From Candidatus Desulfosporosinus nitrosoreducens (lineage in GTDB: Bacteria; Bacillota; Desulfitobacteriia; Desulfitobacteriales; Desulfitobacteriaceae): a stretch of 64,000 nt of DNA. Below are positions 8,137 through 16,857 of this stretch, one piece after another. Below the pieces are notes generated by a model. That model was not told where the DNA came from. It was given only the letters and a program-made list of their open reading frames with translations, and ran no database searches. Numbering within the stretch: the stretch's first letter is position 1; every line of letters begins with the position of its first letter. The position numbers and the translations under genes are program-made. The DNA lies in contig NZ_JAVHUW010000044.1 of the NCBI RefSeq assembly GCF_030954495.1, positions 22,560 through 86,559 of the forward strand, given 5' to 3'.

Positions 8137-10098
8137 GTGCCCTATATTTTGGGAATTGATACCGGAGGGACTTATACGGATGGCGTGCTTTTGGATTTTG
8201 AAAGAAAGACTGTTGTTGCGAAAGCTAAAGCCTTCACAACGCCCGGGGACTTGACCCTTGGGATCGCGGAATGTATTGCTAATTTGGGAGAAATCAATCC
8301 TCAAGAGATTAAAATGGTTTCTCTTTCTACGACACTGGCTACAAATGCTATCGTTGAAGGACGCGGCGGTAAAGTCGGATTAATTTTAATCGGTTACAGA
8401 CCGGACGGGAAATTTCCCGCCCAAATGCTCAGCGTCATTTCAGGTGGGCATGACGGGCTGGGAACTGCAAAGTGTGAGCTCGACACGCAAGAGCTGGCCA
8501 GGGTCATCGCTCAAATGAAAGGTGAAGTCGATACCTTAGCCATCTCCGGAATCTTCAGCATCAGCAATCCCGAACACGAGAATCTGGCCAGAGAGTTCGT
8601 GCGCAGGGAATGGGATGTGCCCATTATCTGCGCCCACGAACTAAGTTCCGACATAGGTCTCTATGAACGGACAGTAACGGCCTGCCTGAACGCCAAACTA
8701 TTGCCGATCATCTCAGATTTGTTAGGGGCGGTTAAAGGGGTACTTAAAAGAAAAAAGATCGAAGTCCCGCTGATGGTCGTCAAAGGTGACGGGTCTCTGA
8801 TCAGTGAAGAGAAAGCCCTGGAAAGACCTATTGAAACCATCTTGTCAGGTCCCGCGGCCAGTGTGGTAGGAGCTATGTTTCTGGCGGACAGGGATACCTT
8901 TTTAACCCTGGACATGGGAGGCACGACCACGGATATAGGGATCGTCAAGAATAGCTATTGGCGGAGGCAGGAAGAAGGAGCGATAGTAGCCGGCTGGAAA
9001 ACCCATATCCATACAACCGGGCTTAGCACCTTTGGGATTGGCGGAGATAGCTATCTAAGGGTAAAAGCCAAGGGTCAGCTGTGCCTGGGCCCGACACGGG
9101 TCATACCACTTTGCGTGATGGGTCTGCGCCATCCCCATTTAATCCGGGAACTGCGCGAAATCCAGCAGTCCAAAGCAGTTAACGGAACTATCTTTGACGG
9201 GCAAACTCTGGATTGCTGGATGATCGTTAAACCGCCTTCTGACCCGGAAAGCTTAAGCCGTGATGAACGGCTCATAGTCCAAGAGCTGGCCGACGGGCCG
9301 CATAATGTTCAATGGTTAAAAGAACGAATTGGCAATTACGTCAGCCCTTTTGCTCTAAAATCCCTCGAACAAGCGCGGGTTATCGGGCGTATTTCTTTTA
9401 CCCCGACAGACGTTCTGCATTGTCTCGGGCTCTTAAAAAAATGGAACGCCGAGGCCTCCCTCGCAGGGGCCAGAATTCTGGCCAATTCTTACGGAACCAA
9501 GCTTGAGAATTTTGCCGCGAAGTGCCTGGAGACTATGACTCAGTCTATAACTCTGGCCATCCTGCAAAGTATTGCCGCCAAACAAGGCTATACCTTCGAC
9601 ATTAAAGATGAAACCTTGAAGTTTTTTCTTGAACCTTTTTTCCAGGAGAAGCACAGGAATTTAGATCTCTGTGTTCCGCTGGGCTTAAATTATCCCATTG
9701 TGGCCATCGGGGCTCCGGTAACTGCTTATTTGCCTGAGGTTGGCAGGCTCTTAAGAGCCGAGGTTATTATTCCTGAGCACAGTGAAGTCGCCAGTGCCGT
9801 AGGTGCCGCCATGGGAAAAGTCGCCGAAAAGATTACCGCTCTGGTTAAACCTGGCTTTAAAGTTCACGCTCCCTGGGGATGTGAGGCCTTTATGTATCAG
9901 GAGGAGGCCTGCGAGAGAATTCTTACGAAAGGTAAGGCGATTGTCCTGGAGAATGCTAAAAAAGCCGGAATCATTAATCCGGAGATTACCGTGAACCGGG
10001 ATAAGGTTATCAGCGATACCAATTTTGGCCCGGTTTTTCTGGAGGAGTTTTTTGAGATCATTGCTTCCGGGTATCGGCAAGAGGAGAGTGAAGAGTGA
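8137..10098 (+). CDS. Hydantoinase/oxoprolinase-family protein (HyuA-like, copy 1)
   Basis: A 653-residue protein with the hydantoinase/oxoprolinase N-terminal domain (about residues 3-180) and the hydantoinase A domain after it. Both ATP-binding motifs of the ASKHA fold are present: GIDTGGTYTDGV near the N terminus and LDMGGTTTDIGIV about residue 265. Family members hydrolyse cyclic amides such as hydantoins or 5-oxoproline with ATP; related proteins are subunits of acetone carboxylases. No HyuB-like partner is seen here, so the reaction is uncertain. GTG at 8137 is chosen because the paralogue starts at the same residue and GAGGGG lies 9 bp upstream; an in-frame GTG at 8128 overlaps that site. 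First gene after the sigma-54 promoter; its stop overlaps the DUF1638 start. Confidence 0.85.
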   Translation: MPYILGIDTGGTYTDGVLLDFERKTVVAKAKAFTTPGDLTLGIAECIANLGEINPQEIKMVSLSTTLATNAIVEGRGGKVGLILIGYRPDGKFPAQMLSVISGGHDGLGTAKCELDTQELARVIAQMKGEVDTLAISGIFSISNPEHENLAREFVRREWDVPIICAHELSSDIGLYERTVTACLNAKLLPIISDLLGAVKGVLKRKKIEVPLMVVKGDGSLISEEKALERPIETILSGPAASVVGAMFLADRDTFLTLDMGGTTTDIGIVKNSYWRRQEEGAIVAGWKTHIHTTGLSTFGIGGDSYLRVKAKGQLCLGPTRVIPLCVMGLRHPHLIRELREIQQSKAVNGTIFDGQTLDCWMIVKPPSDPESLSRDERLIVQELADGPHNVQWLKERIGNYVSPFALKSLEQARVIGRISFTPTDVLHCLGLLKKWNAEASLAGARILANSYGTKLENFAAKCLETMTQSITLAILQSIAAKQGYTFDIKDETLKFFLEPFFQEKHRNLDLCVPLGLNYPIVAIGAPVTAYLPEVGRLLRAEVIIPEHSEVASAVGAAMGKVAEKITALVKPGFKVHAPWGCEAFMYQEEACERILTKGKAIVLENAKKAGIINPEITVNRDKVISDTNFGPVFLEEFFEIIASGYRQEESEE

Positions 10099-10745
10099 TG
10101 AAAGCCAAGATTTTTGCTTGCAGTACGATTGCCGACGAAATCCAAAAAGTTCTGCCCTCGGGAATGGCTTGCGAATTATTGCCCTACGCCCTTCATCGCG
10201 AGCCGCGAAAACTCAATTGGGAGCTGCAAGCCAGAATTGACGCGGATCAAGATCATGACACACTTCTTTTCGGCTACGGATTGTGTTCCAACGGTGTCGT
10301 AAATCTTCATTCCAAAATTCATACTCTCGTCATCCCCAGAGTTCATGACTGCATCAGTCTCCTGCTTGGTTCACGCCAAATTTATGAGCAGGAATTTGCT
10401 CAATGCCCGGGAACCATTTATCTAAATAAAGGCTGGATAGATCAGGGCGGTGAACCGCGGGCAGAGTTTGAGAAATACAGCGCTAAATACGGCGAGGAAA
10501 ACGCCCGTTATATTATTGAAACCGAGTATAACCACTATAAAAGGCTTGTTTTTATAGATACAGGAGTCGGGGAGTATGCCAAGTTAGTTGAGCATTCCCG
10601 GCAAGTCGCCGAATTTATGGGGGCCGCATTTGAAGAAAGGAAAAGTTCATGTCCGCTTTTAGAGAGGCTGCTGACCGGGGAGTGGGATAGGGATTTCGTC
10701 GTGATTCCACCACGGATGATGGTTACTCAGGAAAGCTTCTTTTAA
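10098..10745 (+). CDS. DUF1638-family protein
   Basis: A 215-residue soluble protein recognised as DUF1638 from ACSTIADEIQKVL at the N terminus and LLFGYGLCSNGVVNL plus VIPRVHDCISLLLG at residues 70-105. Its biochemical function is not established. The family often occurs near corrinoid methyltransferase genes in anaerobes, but none is visible here. The ATG at 10098 overlaps the TGA of the upstream hydantoinase gene (TGATG) and is preceded by GAGGAG, so the two are translationally coupled. It is flanked on both sides by paralogous hydantoinase-like genes, suggesting one functional unit. Conserved cysteines (in ACST, LCSNG, HDCI and about C182) could bind metal; this is inference. Confidence 0.8.
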   Translation: MKAKIFACSTIADEIQKVLPSGMACELLPYALHREPRKLNWELQARIDADQDHDTLLFGYGLCSNGVVNLHSKIHTLVIPRVHDCISLLLGSRQIYEQEFAQCPGTIYLNKGWIDQGGEPRAEFEKYSAKYGEENARYIIETEYNHYKRLVFIDTGVGEYAKLVEHSRQVAEFMGAAFEERKSSCPLLERLLTGEWDRDFVVIPPRMMVTQESFF

Positions 10746-10816
10746 AGACTGTTTTCGCAGTAGCGGCATCCCAAGGGATCAAGCCGGATAGATCATTGAG
10801 GAATGGGGTGATAGCG

Positions 10817-12793
10817 GTGTCCTATATTTTAGGGATTGATACCGGGGGAACTTATACGGATGGCGTGCTTTTGAATTTCGAAGATAAAGCCGTGGTTGCG
10901 AAGGCCAAAGCCTTTACAACGCCGCAGGACTTGACTCTGGGGATTGAGGAGTGTCTTAACAATCTGGGCAAGATTGCCCCTGAAAAGGTCGGAATGGTTG
11001 CCCTTTCCACCACCCTGGCAACGAATGCCATTGTTGAAGGGCGCGGCGGCAAGGTAGGCTTAATCCTCATAGGTAAAAGAAAACCGGCCGGGGTATTGCC
11101 CGCCCAGAAATGTTCTCTGGTTCCGGGCGGGCATGATCTATACGGAATACCCTTTGCTGATCTTGATACGCAGGAGTTAAGGAAGGTTATTGCTCAAATG
11201 CGAGGGGAAGTCGATACTTTAGCTATTTCCGGAAACTTGAGCAACAGAAATCCCGACCACGAAAATCAGGCCAGGGAGATTGTACAAAAAGAGTGGGATG
11301 TGCCGGTTGTCTGTGCCCACGAACTGAGTTCCAAACTCGGCTACTATGAGAGGACGGTGACCGCTTGTTTAAATGCCAGGCTCTTGCCCATCATCCGGGA
11401 GTTGCTCCTGGCCGTAAAGGCTGTGCTTAAGAAGCATTGTCTTGAGGCGCCCGTGATGGTCGTCAAAGGGGACGGCTCTTTGATCAGCGAAGAGAAAGCC
11501 TTCGCACGGCCCGTTGAAACAATTTTATCCGGCCCGGCGGCCAGTGTGGTGGGAGCTACATTTCTGACAGGTTTGGAGACTGTTATGACCCTGGATATGG
11601 GAGGGACTACCACCGATATAGGGATCGTCCAAAACAAGCGCTGGCGCATGAACGAAAAGGGAGCGGTGGTGGCCGGCTGGAGAACCCATGTCAACACGGC
11701 GGAAATTACGACCTTTGGTATCGGCGGGGACAGCTATATCAGGGTTGAGGGAGAGAGTTATATCAGAGGCTCTCAAAAGGAAAAACTGCATATAGGACCG
11801 TTGCGGGTCCGGCCTTTGAGTGTTGTCAGTATGCGTTACCCTAACCTTGTTGAAGAGCTTAAGGCCATACAAGGAAAACATGCTGTTTATCAAGGACAAG
11901 ACGTGGATTGCTGGCTGATGCTGAAACATCCTCAGAACCCGGAGAGCTTACGCCCTGAGGAGCAGGCAATTGTCAGGGCTCTGGAAGATGGAGCGCATAA
12001 TGTTCTGGCCTTGGAAAGGCGCATTAAGGATTACCTGAGTCCCCTTGCTCTAAGGTCCCTGGAACAGGCGCAAATTATCGGGCGGGCCGCCTTTACTCCG
12101 ACCGATGTGTTACATTGCCTGGGACTGCTTCAGACCTGGAATCGTGCCGCTTCTCTGGAAGGGGCCAGAATTCTCGCGCAGCATTATGGCTGCGGAAGCG
12201 AAAGCTTTGCCGCGCGCTGCCTCGAACAAATAACCCGTTCCCTGGGGCTGACGGTCTTACAGAGTATCGCTTTAAAACAAGGCTATTCCTTAACAGCCGC
12301 CGCTGATCCAAATTTTAATTTTCTTATGGGGCCGGTCTTGAAACCTAAGCAAGCGGATCACGACTTCAGCGTCAGGGTGGGGCTGAATTATCCTATAGCC
12401 GCTATCGGAGCTCCTGTGGCAGCATACCTGCCCGATGTCGGAGGGTTATTACACAGCGAAATCATTATTCCTGAACACAGCGAGGTTGCCAATGCCGTTG
12501 GAGCGGCAGTAGGAAAAGTTAGTGAGCGGGTGACCGCTATCATTAAACCCGGCTTCAAAGTGCATGCTCCCTGGGGGTACGAGACCTATATGGAACTGGA
12601 AGATGCCCGCAACAGTATTCTGACCAAAGGGCGGGAGCGTGTCCTGGAAAACGCCCGTCAAGCCGGGGTATTTAATCCCGAGGTTGTCGTCAATCACGAT
12701 GTGTTTTCCTGTGAGACAGATTTCGGCACGGTTTTTGTCAGCGAGGCTTTGGAAATTGTTGCCTCGGGATATATACTGTCTGGGGATCACTAA
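10817..12793 (+). CDS. Hydantoinase/oxoprolinase-family protein (HyuA-like, copy 2)
   Basis: A 658-residue paralogue of the protein encoded at 8137, similar along its whole length, with the same ASKHA motifs (GIDTGGTYTDGVLL and LDMGGTTTDIGIV) and the same C-terminal segment VKINHAPWG-like region (FKVHAPWG). A short insertion (ESYIRGSQKE, about residue 315) distinguishes it. GTG at 10817 matches the start of the paralogue and has GGGGTG upstream. The gene begins 71 bp after the DUF1638 stop with no promoter seen between, so it is read as the third gene of the sigma-54 operon. Duplication followed by divergence suggests either two substrates or a heteromeric enzyme. A terminator follows. Confidence 0.85.
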   Translation: MSYILGIDTGGTYTDGVLLNFEDKAVVAKAKAFTTPQDLTLGIEECLNNLGKIAPEKVGMVALSTTLATNAIVEGRGGKVGLILIGKRKPAGVLPAQKCSLVPGGHDLYGIPFADLDTQELRKVIAQMRGEVDTLAISGNLSNRNPDHENQAREIVQKEWDVPVVCAHELSSKLGYYERTVTACLNARLLPIIRELLLAVKAVLKKHCLEAPVMVVKGDGSLISEEKAFARPVETILSGPAASVVGATFLTGLETVMTLDMGGTTTDIGIVQNKRWRMNEKGAVVAGWRTHVNTAEITTFGIGGDSYIRVEGESYIRGSQKEKLHIGPLRVRPLSVVSMRYPNLVEELKAIQGKHAVYQGQDVDCWLMLKHPQNPESLRPEEQAIVRALEDGAHNVLALERRIKDYLSPLALRSLEQAQIIGRAAFTPTDVLHCLGLLQTWNRAASLEGARILAQHYGCGSESFAARCLEQITRSLGLTVLQSIALKQGYSLTAAADPNFNFLMGPVLKPKQADHDFSVRVGLNYPIAAIGAPVAAYLPDVGGLLHSEIIIPEHSEVANAVGAAVGKVSERVTAIIKPGFKVHAPWGYETYMELEDARNSILTKGRERVLENARQAGVFNPEVVVNHDVFSCETDFGTVFVSEALEIVASGYILSGDH

Positions 12794-12822
12794 CTTATTA
12801 AGATCCGGAGAGGAAATTCTCC

Positions 12823-12862
12823 AAGAGGCGGCCTGTGACTTACGTCCAGTGCCGCCTCTTTT
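12823..12862. terminator. Bidirectional terminator between convergent genes
   Basis: AAGAGGCGGC / GCCGCCTCTT, a 10-bp GC-rich stem with an 18-nt loop, followed by TTTC. It lies between the stop codons of the second hydantoinase gene and the convergent oxidoreductase gene. Confidence 0.8.
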
Positions 12863-14116
12863 CTACTTCATCATGCCTACCGCCAGGGTTCCTCGTTTGC
12901 CGAGAGTCAAATTCTTTTGGGCTGAACTGAGAGGTCGGCTTGATTTAACTAAAGCCGTCAGGACACCGCACTGGGAGGTGTCACCCACGAGCACAAACCC
13001 CTTTAAAATATCCCCCTGCCAAATTAGACTGTGATAGATGGGCAATCCCCCGGTCTTTTTTAAACCTTCCGTTTGCTGCCAATTCCCCGGTTCCTTATTT
13101 TCAGGGAGCTTGGTGATGCCGGCGGACATAGCCGAGAGGCCGTAAAAGTCTACGGAGTTCAGACCTAAGGAACCGGGATAGACCTCTTGCTTTCCGCACA
13201 TATTGGCTCCGGCAATTCTGCCTTGGGCCGAGGCGTTCGGCCAGGTAGCGTTCACCGTAAACCTTTGGCGGACGAGATCCCAAGTTTCGGCAATATCGCC
13301 TGCCGCGTAAATGCCGGGAAGATTGGTGGCTAAATGGGAATCTACGCGAATCCCTTGGCCAATGTTTAAACCGGAATTTATTAAAGCTCCCACATTGGGC
13401 CGGACTCCTTTGCCAACGATGACAATATCTGCTTCAAGCTTGGCGGCGGGAGAGACCAGAACACCTTGTACATGACCTTCACCGGTGATCTCCAAGGCTT
13501 CAGTTTGTAAAAGAAAGTTTATGCCGTGGGCCTGCAAATGGTTTTGGATCAGGTTAGCGGCCTTCCGATCAAGCATCTGGGAGAGAATTTGGCCGGAAGA
13601 GACTAAAACGGTGACCTCAAGCCCGCGTTTTCTCAGGGCGTAAGCGCTTTTCAGGCTGACCAGGCCTCCCCCGATGACGACGGCCTTGCCCGCCCCCCGC
13701 TCCAAAACGGCGGCAATGGCTAAGGCATCCTTCATGGTGCGCAGAGTAAAAACCTCAGGGAGATTTCCGCCCGGGATGGTGAGCTTATTGGCTGTGGCTC
13801 CCATAGCGAGTAAAAGCTTACTGTAGTTCCACTCCTGCCCGGCGCTGCTTTGCAGACAGTGACGCGTGGGATCGACGCCGTTAATCTCGGCTCCGTATAC
13901 CATCGTCAGTTTAAGCCGTTGGGCGAAATCTTCGCCGCGCAAATAAAGGCGGGAGGCGGGGATATCCCCGGCTAAAAAATAGGTGGTCAGACAACGGGAA
14001 TAACTGGGCTCCTGTTCCGCCGTGAGCAGGACCACTTCGGATTGGGTGTCGTGCTTGCGGATTTCTTCCACGGCAAACAGCCCCGCGGCGCTGTTGCCAA
14101 CAATGATATAGCTCAT
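12863..14116 (-). CDS. NAD(P)/FAD-dependent oxidoreductase of the CO module (FNOR)
   Basis: A 417-residue pyridine nucleotide-disulfide-type oxidoreductase. It has an N-terminal FAD-binding Rossmann motif (YIIVGNSAAGLFAVEEI, residues 3-19), a central NAD(P)-binding motif (VVIGGGLVSLKSAYAL, about 145-160) and the second FAD motif GIYAAGDIAET (about 288). It resembles NADH oxidase and nitrite-reductase flavin subunits without the C-terminal redox domains. The gene starts 15 bp after cooS stops. CooS-CooF-FNOR gene sets are known in several anaerobes, where the flavoprotein is thought to pass electrons from CO through CooF to NAD(P)+. The cysteine in YSRCLTTYF (C42) corresponds to the redox-active cysteine of NADH oxidases. 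Confidence 0.87.
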   Translation of the reverse strand: MSYIIVGNSAAGLFAVEEIRKHDTQSEVVLLTAEQEPSYSRCLTTYFLAGDIPASRLYLRGEDFAQRLKLTMVYGAEINGVDPTRHCLQSSAGQEWNYSKLLLAMGATANKLTIPGGNLPEVFTLRTMKDALAIAAVLERGAGKAVVIGGGLVSLKSAYALRKRGLEVTVLVSSGQILSQMLDRKAANLIQNHLQAHGINFLLQTEALEITGEGHVQGVLVSPAAKLEADIVIVGKGVRPNVGALINSGLNIGQGIRVDSHLATNLPGIYAAGDIAETWDLVRQRFTVNATWPNASAQGRIAGANMCGKQEVYPGSLGLNSVDFYGLSAMSAGITKLPENKEPGNWQQTEGLKKTGGLPIYHSLIWQGDILKGFVLVGDTSQCGVLTALVKSSRPLSSAQKNLTLGKRGTLAVGMMK

Positions 14117-14131
14117 GATTTTTTCCGTCCT

Positions 14132-16042
14132 TTAACCGGGGAGTCCGAGTTTTTTTCGTTTGGCCCGGATGTCCTCGATAAGTCCCTGGGCGGCTTTTTG
14201 GGCGTCGGTTTCGATATAGAATTTGCCGCCGATCACGTCGGTCAGTCCTTGGGTAAGCAGCTCAGCGACTGCCTTGCTTCCCAGCACGGGAGGCACAACC
14301 CCCAGGTGTGTGGTCAGCCCCATGGTTACAGCCCAAGTCCCGATGCTCAGAGCTTTTTCATGCTGGGGTTCGGGTGCGCTGGCAGCAACCGGGAGCAAAG
14401 CCGAATCGACCTTCAGGTATTTGGCAATAGCGGTGACTAAATCCCCGATTCTGGAGTTATCGACGCAACTGCCCATGTGCAAAACCGGCGGAAGCGGGGC
14501 GCCCAGACCCGCCGCTTGACCAATAGCCCCTAGGACGGCTTTTAACCCTTCGCCGGCATAGGTCTCGGTACCTTCGGAGTTCATAAAACCGGCCTTGGCT
14601 AAGGCATGAGCGGAACAACCTGTGGCCACAACCAGAACGTTGTTTTTGATCAGCTCTTTCACTAATTCGACATGCAGGCTATCCTGAGTCACTTTAACAT
14701 TGTTGCAGCCCACTGTAGCCACAACTCCCAGGATATTGCCGTTGACGATATTATCAATAAGAGGCTTCAGAGGGTCCGCCGGATTGACCGTGGCTAGGGC
14801 CCCGACGACGGCTTCAACGCTGAATCCGGCCATAATTTTGCGCCTGTAATTGGGAATATGGACTTTTTGGGGGTCCCGCCGGGTATAGGAGGAGATGGCC
14901 TTGCGCACAATTTCCTGAGCCGCTTCATCAGCATTTTCTAAGGTGAAGGGAATGTGAGCGGCTCCCGGAAGTTTGACAATGGGCATGGTTGTGATGATTT
15001 CCGTGTGATAACAAGAGGCCACTTGGGTTAAGGAAGGCATAATACATTGCACATCGACGACCATAGCGTCAACAGCTCCGGTAACAATAGCCAGCTCTTG
15101 GGCCAGGTAATTGGTCACCAGCGGAATCCCTTTGCGCATTAAAACTTCATTGCCGGTACAGCAAATCCCCGAGACTAAAATCCCTTGAGCCCCGGCAAGC
15201 CGCGCTTCCTCTTGGAGTTTAGCGGCCCAATAAACAATCTTCTCGGAAAGCAAGGGGACATGACCGTGGACAATCAGATTGACGTAATCCTCTTTGAGAA
15301 CGCCTAAATTCGCCTCTGTCACGACAGGAGCAGGGGTTCCGAAAAGGATATCCTGCATATCCGTGGCCAATTTCAGGCCGGAATATCCGTCGACAAGCCC
15401 TTGTTTCGCGGTGGCTAGAACTAAATTCACCGGGTCGCCGTCCATACCCATAGTCGTCTGGTGCAGAGCTTCCCGGATTTCCCGGTCGGGATTGCGCGGG
15501 AGAATGCCCAGGCTCGCCCAAAGGGCAACCCTTTCTTGCGGGGCGTGAGACATCAGCCACTTAGCGGGCCGCTTTCCGTGGTTTTCCAAATCGGCATAGG
15601 CGGCTTTGACAACCGCTAAAGCTACTTCCGCCGTAGTTTTGCCGGAGATCTCTATCTCCAGTCCTTGGGCTACCCGGTGCAATTTTGCTTCGTCTGTAAT
15701 GGCGTAATTAATTTCTCCTTTGGCCGCCAATTCCAAGGCCTCAACCACGTCGTAGGCGTGGTCGACATGAGCGGCGGCTCCGGCCGCCACTTGCCTGAGC
15801 AGATTGCGGGCGACAATGACATCGGCGCCGGCGCCGCAAACTCCTGCTTTAGGTCCGTTGCCAAAGGGGTCAATTCGGCAGGGGCCTTGAACGCAATGAC
15901 GGCAACAGACTCCTAGGCTGCCAAACCCACATTGAGGTTGTTGTGCTTCGTAACGATCCCAAACTGTTTCTACGCCGTCTGAGCTTGCTTTAGGCAATAA
16001 TTCAAGAACGGCGGGATCAATTGATTGCGGATGAGATTTCAT
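14132..16042 (-). CDS. cooS: Anaerobic carbon monoxide dehydrogenase, catalytic subunit
   Basis: A 636-residue Ni-Fe CO dehydrogenase that oxidises CO to CO2 with release of two electrons. The length equals that of Carboxydothermus CODH-II and the functional residues fall at the same numbers: the cluster C ligands H261, C295, C333, C446, C476 and C526 and catalytic K563. Cluster D/B cysteines are C38, C46, C47, C50, C55 and C69 in the motif around GVCCRHCVQGPC. All catalytic features are intact. It follows cooF by one base and precedes the flavin oxidoreductase by 15 bp. No acetyl-CoA synthase genes are adjacent, so this is a monofunctional enzyme feeding electrons to CooF. A CooA-like CO sensor is encoded just upstream. 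Confidence 0.97.
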   Translation of the reverse strand: MKSHPQSIDPAVLELLPKASSDGVETVWDRYEAQQPQCGFGSLGVCCRHCVQGPCRIDPFGNGPKAGVCGAGADVIVARNLLRQVAAGAAAHVDHAYDVVEALELAAKGEINYAITDEAKLHRVAQGLEIEISGKTTAEVALAVVKAAYADLENHGKRPAKWLMSHAPQERVALWASLGILPRNPDREIREALHQTTMGMDGDPVNLVLATAKQGLVDGYSGLKLATDMQDILFGTPAPVVTEANLGVLKEDYVNLIVHGHVPLLSEKIVYWAAKLQEEARLAGAQGILVSGICCTGNEVLMRKGIPLVTNYLAQELAIVTGAVDAMVVDVQCIMPSLTQVASCYHTEIITTMPIVKLPGAAHIPFTLENADEAAQEIVRKAISSYTRRDPQKVHIPNYRRKIMAGFSVEAVVGALATVNPADPLKPLIDNIVNGNILGVVATVGCNNVKVTQDSLHVELVKELIKNNVLVVATGCSAHALAKAGFMNSEGTETYAGEGLKAVLGAIGQAAGLGAPLPPVLHMGSCVDNSRIGDLVTAIAKYLKVDSALLPVAASAPEPQHEKALSIGTWAVTMGLTTHLGVVPPVLGSKAVAELLTQGLTDVIGGKFYIETDAQKAAQGLIEDIRAKRKKLGLPG

Positions 16043-16043
16043 C

Positions 16044-16538
16044 TTAGTTAGCCCCCTTCATTTGGTTTAAAAAGCTTTGCCGTCCGCTGCGGGCAAATTC
16101 CTGAACCTCGACAAATTCCAGTGCTTTCGTCGGACAGGCGGCAACACAGGCCGGATTGTAATCCAGTTCCCGGCAACGGTCACACTTGGCAACTTTGCGG
16201 GTCGCGGAAACCTCCGCTATTACTCCGAAAGGGCAGACCATGACGCACATCAGGCAGCCCACGCAGCGGAGCTCTTCGACTTGAACAAGTCCGGTCCGGG
16301 GATCAAGCTGCATAGCTCCGCTCATGCAGGCATGTACACAAGGCGTGTCTGAACATTGCCGGCATTGCAGGGGGAAATTGAGTCCCTCGCTGGACTCTAC
16401 GAAGACCCGTTTTTGCGGCGCTTCAAGTTCCTTAATTGCTGCAAACAAGGTTTTGCTGGCGGAGTGGACCACGGCACAGGCCAGCTCACAGCTTTTACAG
16501 CCGAGGCAATATTCACTTTTGGTCAGAATCTGTTTCAA
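16044..16538 (-). CDS. cooF: CooF-type 4Fe-4S ferredoxin
   Basis: A 164-residue polyferredoxin with sixteen or so cysteines arranged for four [4Fe-4S] clusters: CLGCKSCELAC near residue 11, CRQCSDTPCVHAC near 59, CVGCLMCVMVCP near 92, and CDRCRELDYNPACVAACP near 118. This is the DMSO reductase subunit B/CooF pattern. It accepts electrons from CODH and passes them on, here most likely to the flavoprotein encoded after cooS. The start is TTG at 16538; GGAGG stands 7 bp before it and no ATG is suitably placed. It is first gene of the CO operon, separated from the CooA-like gene by 319 bp that contain two hairpins. Confidence 0.93.
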   Translation of the reverse strand: MKQILTKSEYCLGCKSCELACAVVHSASKTLFAAIKELEAPQKRVFVESSEGLNFPLQCRQCSDTPCVHACMSGAMQLDPRTGLVQVEELRCVGCLMCVMVCPFGVIAEVSATRKVAKCDRCRELDYNPACVAACPTKALEFVEVQEFARSGRQSFLNQMKGAN

Positions 16539-16634
16539 CCTTATCCCTCCTTTTGAACGTTTAGGACAATACCTCAGAATAAATCTATTGCAATATTCTC
16601 ATTTCTTCCATCGGCTTGCTGACACTGTTGTAAC

Positions 16635-16676
16635 AAAAGCGTCCTTTTCTCTGCCAAGAGAAATAAGGGCGTTTTT
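16635..16676. terminator. Leader hairpin with U-tract potential upstream of cooF
   Basis: Left arm AAAAGCGTCCTTTTCTCT, loop GCCA, right arm AGAGAAATAAGGGCGTTTTT with a small bulge. It can end transcripts in either direction. On the minus strand it lies about 100 bp before cooF, so it may insulate cooF from the upstream gene or act as an attenuator; no antiterminator structure was found. Confidence 0.5.
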
Positions 16677-16702
16677 GCGTAATGATCATATAAACGAAAA
16701 TA

Positions 16703-16741
16703 GGGCTGTGCTCAAACGATCAACAAGTTTTCGCACAGCCC
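16703..16741. terminator. Hairpin after the CooA-like gene, built from IS-end-like sequence
   Basis: GGGCTGTGC / GCACAGCCC, a 9-bp stem with a 21-nt loop and TTTT on the plus side. It lies about 115 bp after the CooA-like stop codon. The right half AACAAGTTTTCGCACAGCC recurs, with one change, at 44594-44612, which suggests an insertion-sequence end. The rest of the 16539-16857 gap shows no convincing CooA box. Confidence 0.55.
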
Positions 16742-16857
16742 TTTTGTCAAGCTCATGGCAACGTTAGAATTTATCTGTGGTAAAGCGGATAACCTTAGAG
16801 GATAAGCGACAATACGTTTTTGACAAGTAAGGTTAAATGTTTATGAAGCGTGTTCCT

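Noticed and set aside
11344..11929. Open frames antisense to the second hydantoinase gene
   Set aside because: Opposite conserved coding sequence, low-complexity peptides, and no initiation signal.
16616..16635. TGACACTGTTGTAACA as a Crp-type operator
   Set aside because: The two five-base half-sites point the same way, so there is no dyad of the Crp type.
16806..16827. CGACAATACG...TTGACA as a CooA binding site upstream of cooF
   Set aside because: The half-sites are direct rather than inverted and the spacing does not fit TGTCA-N6-CRACA.
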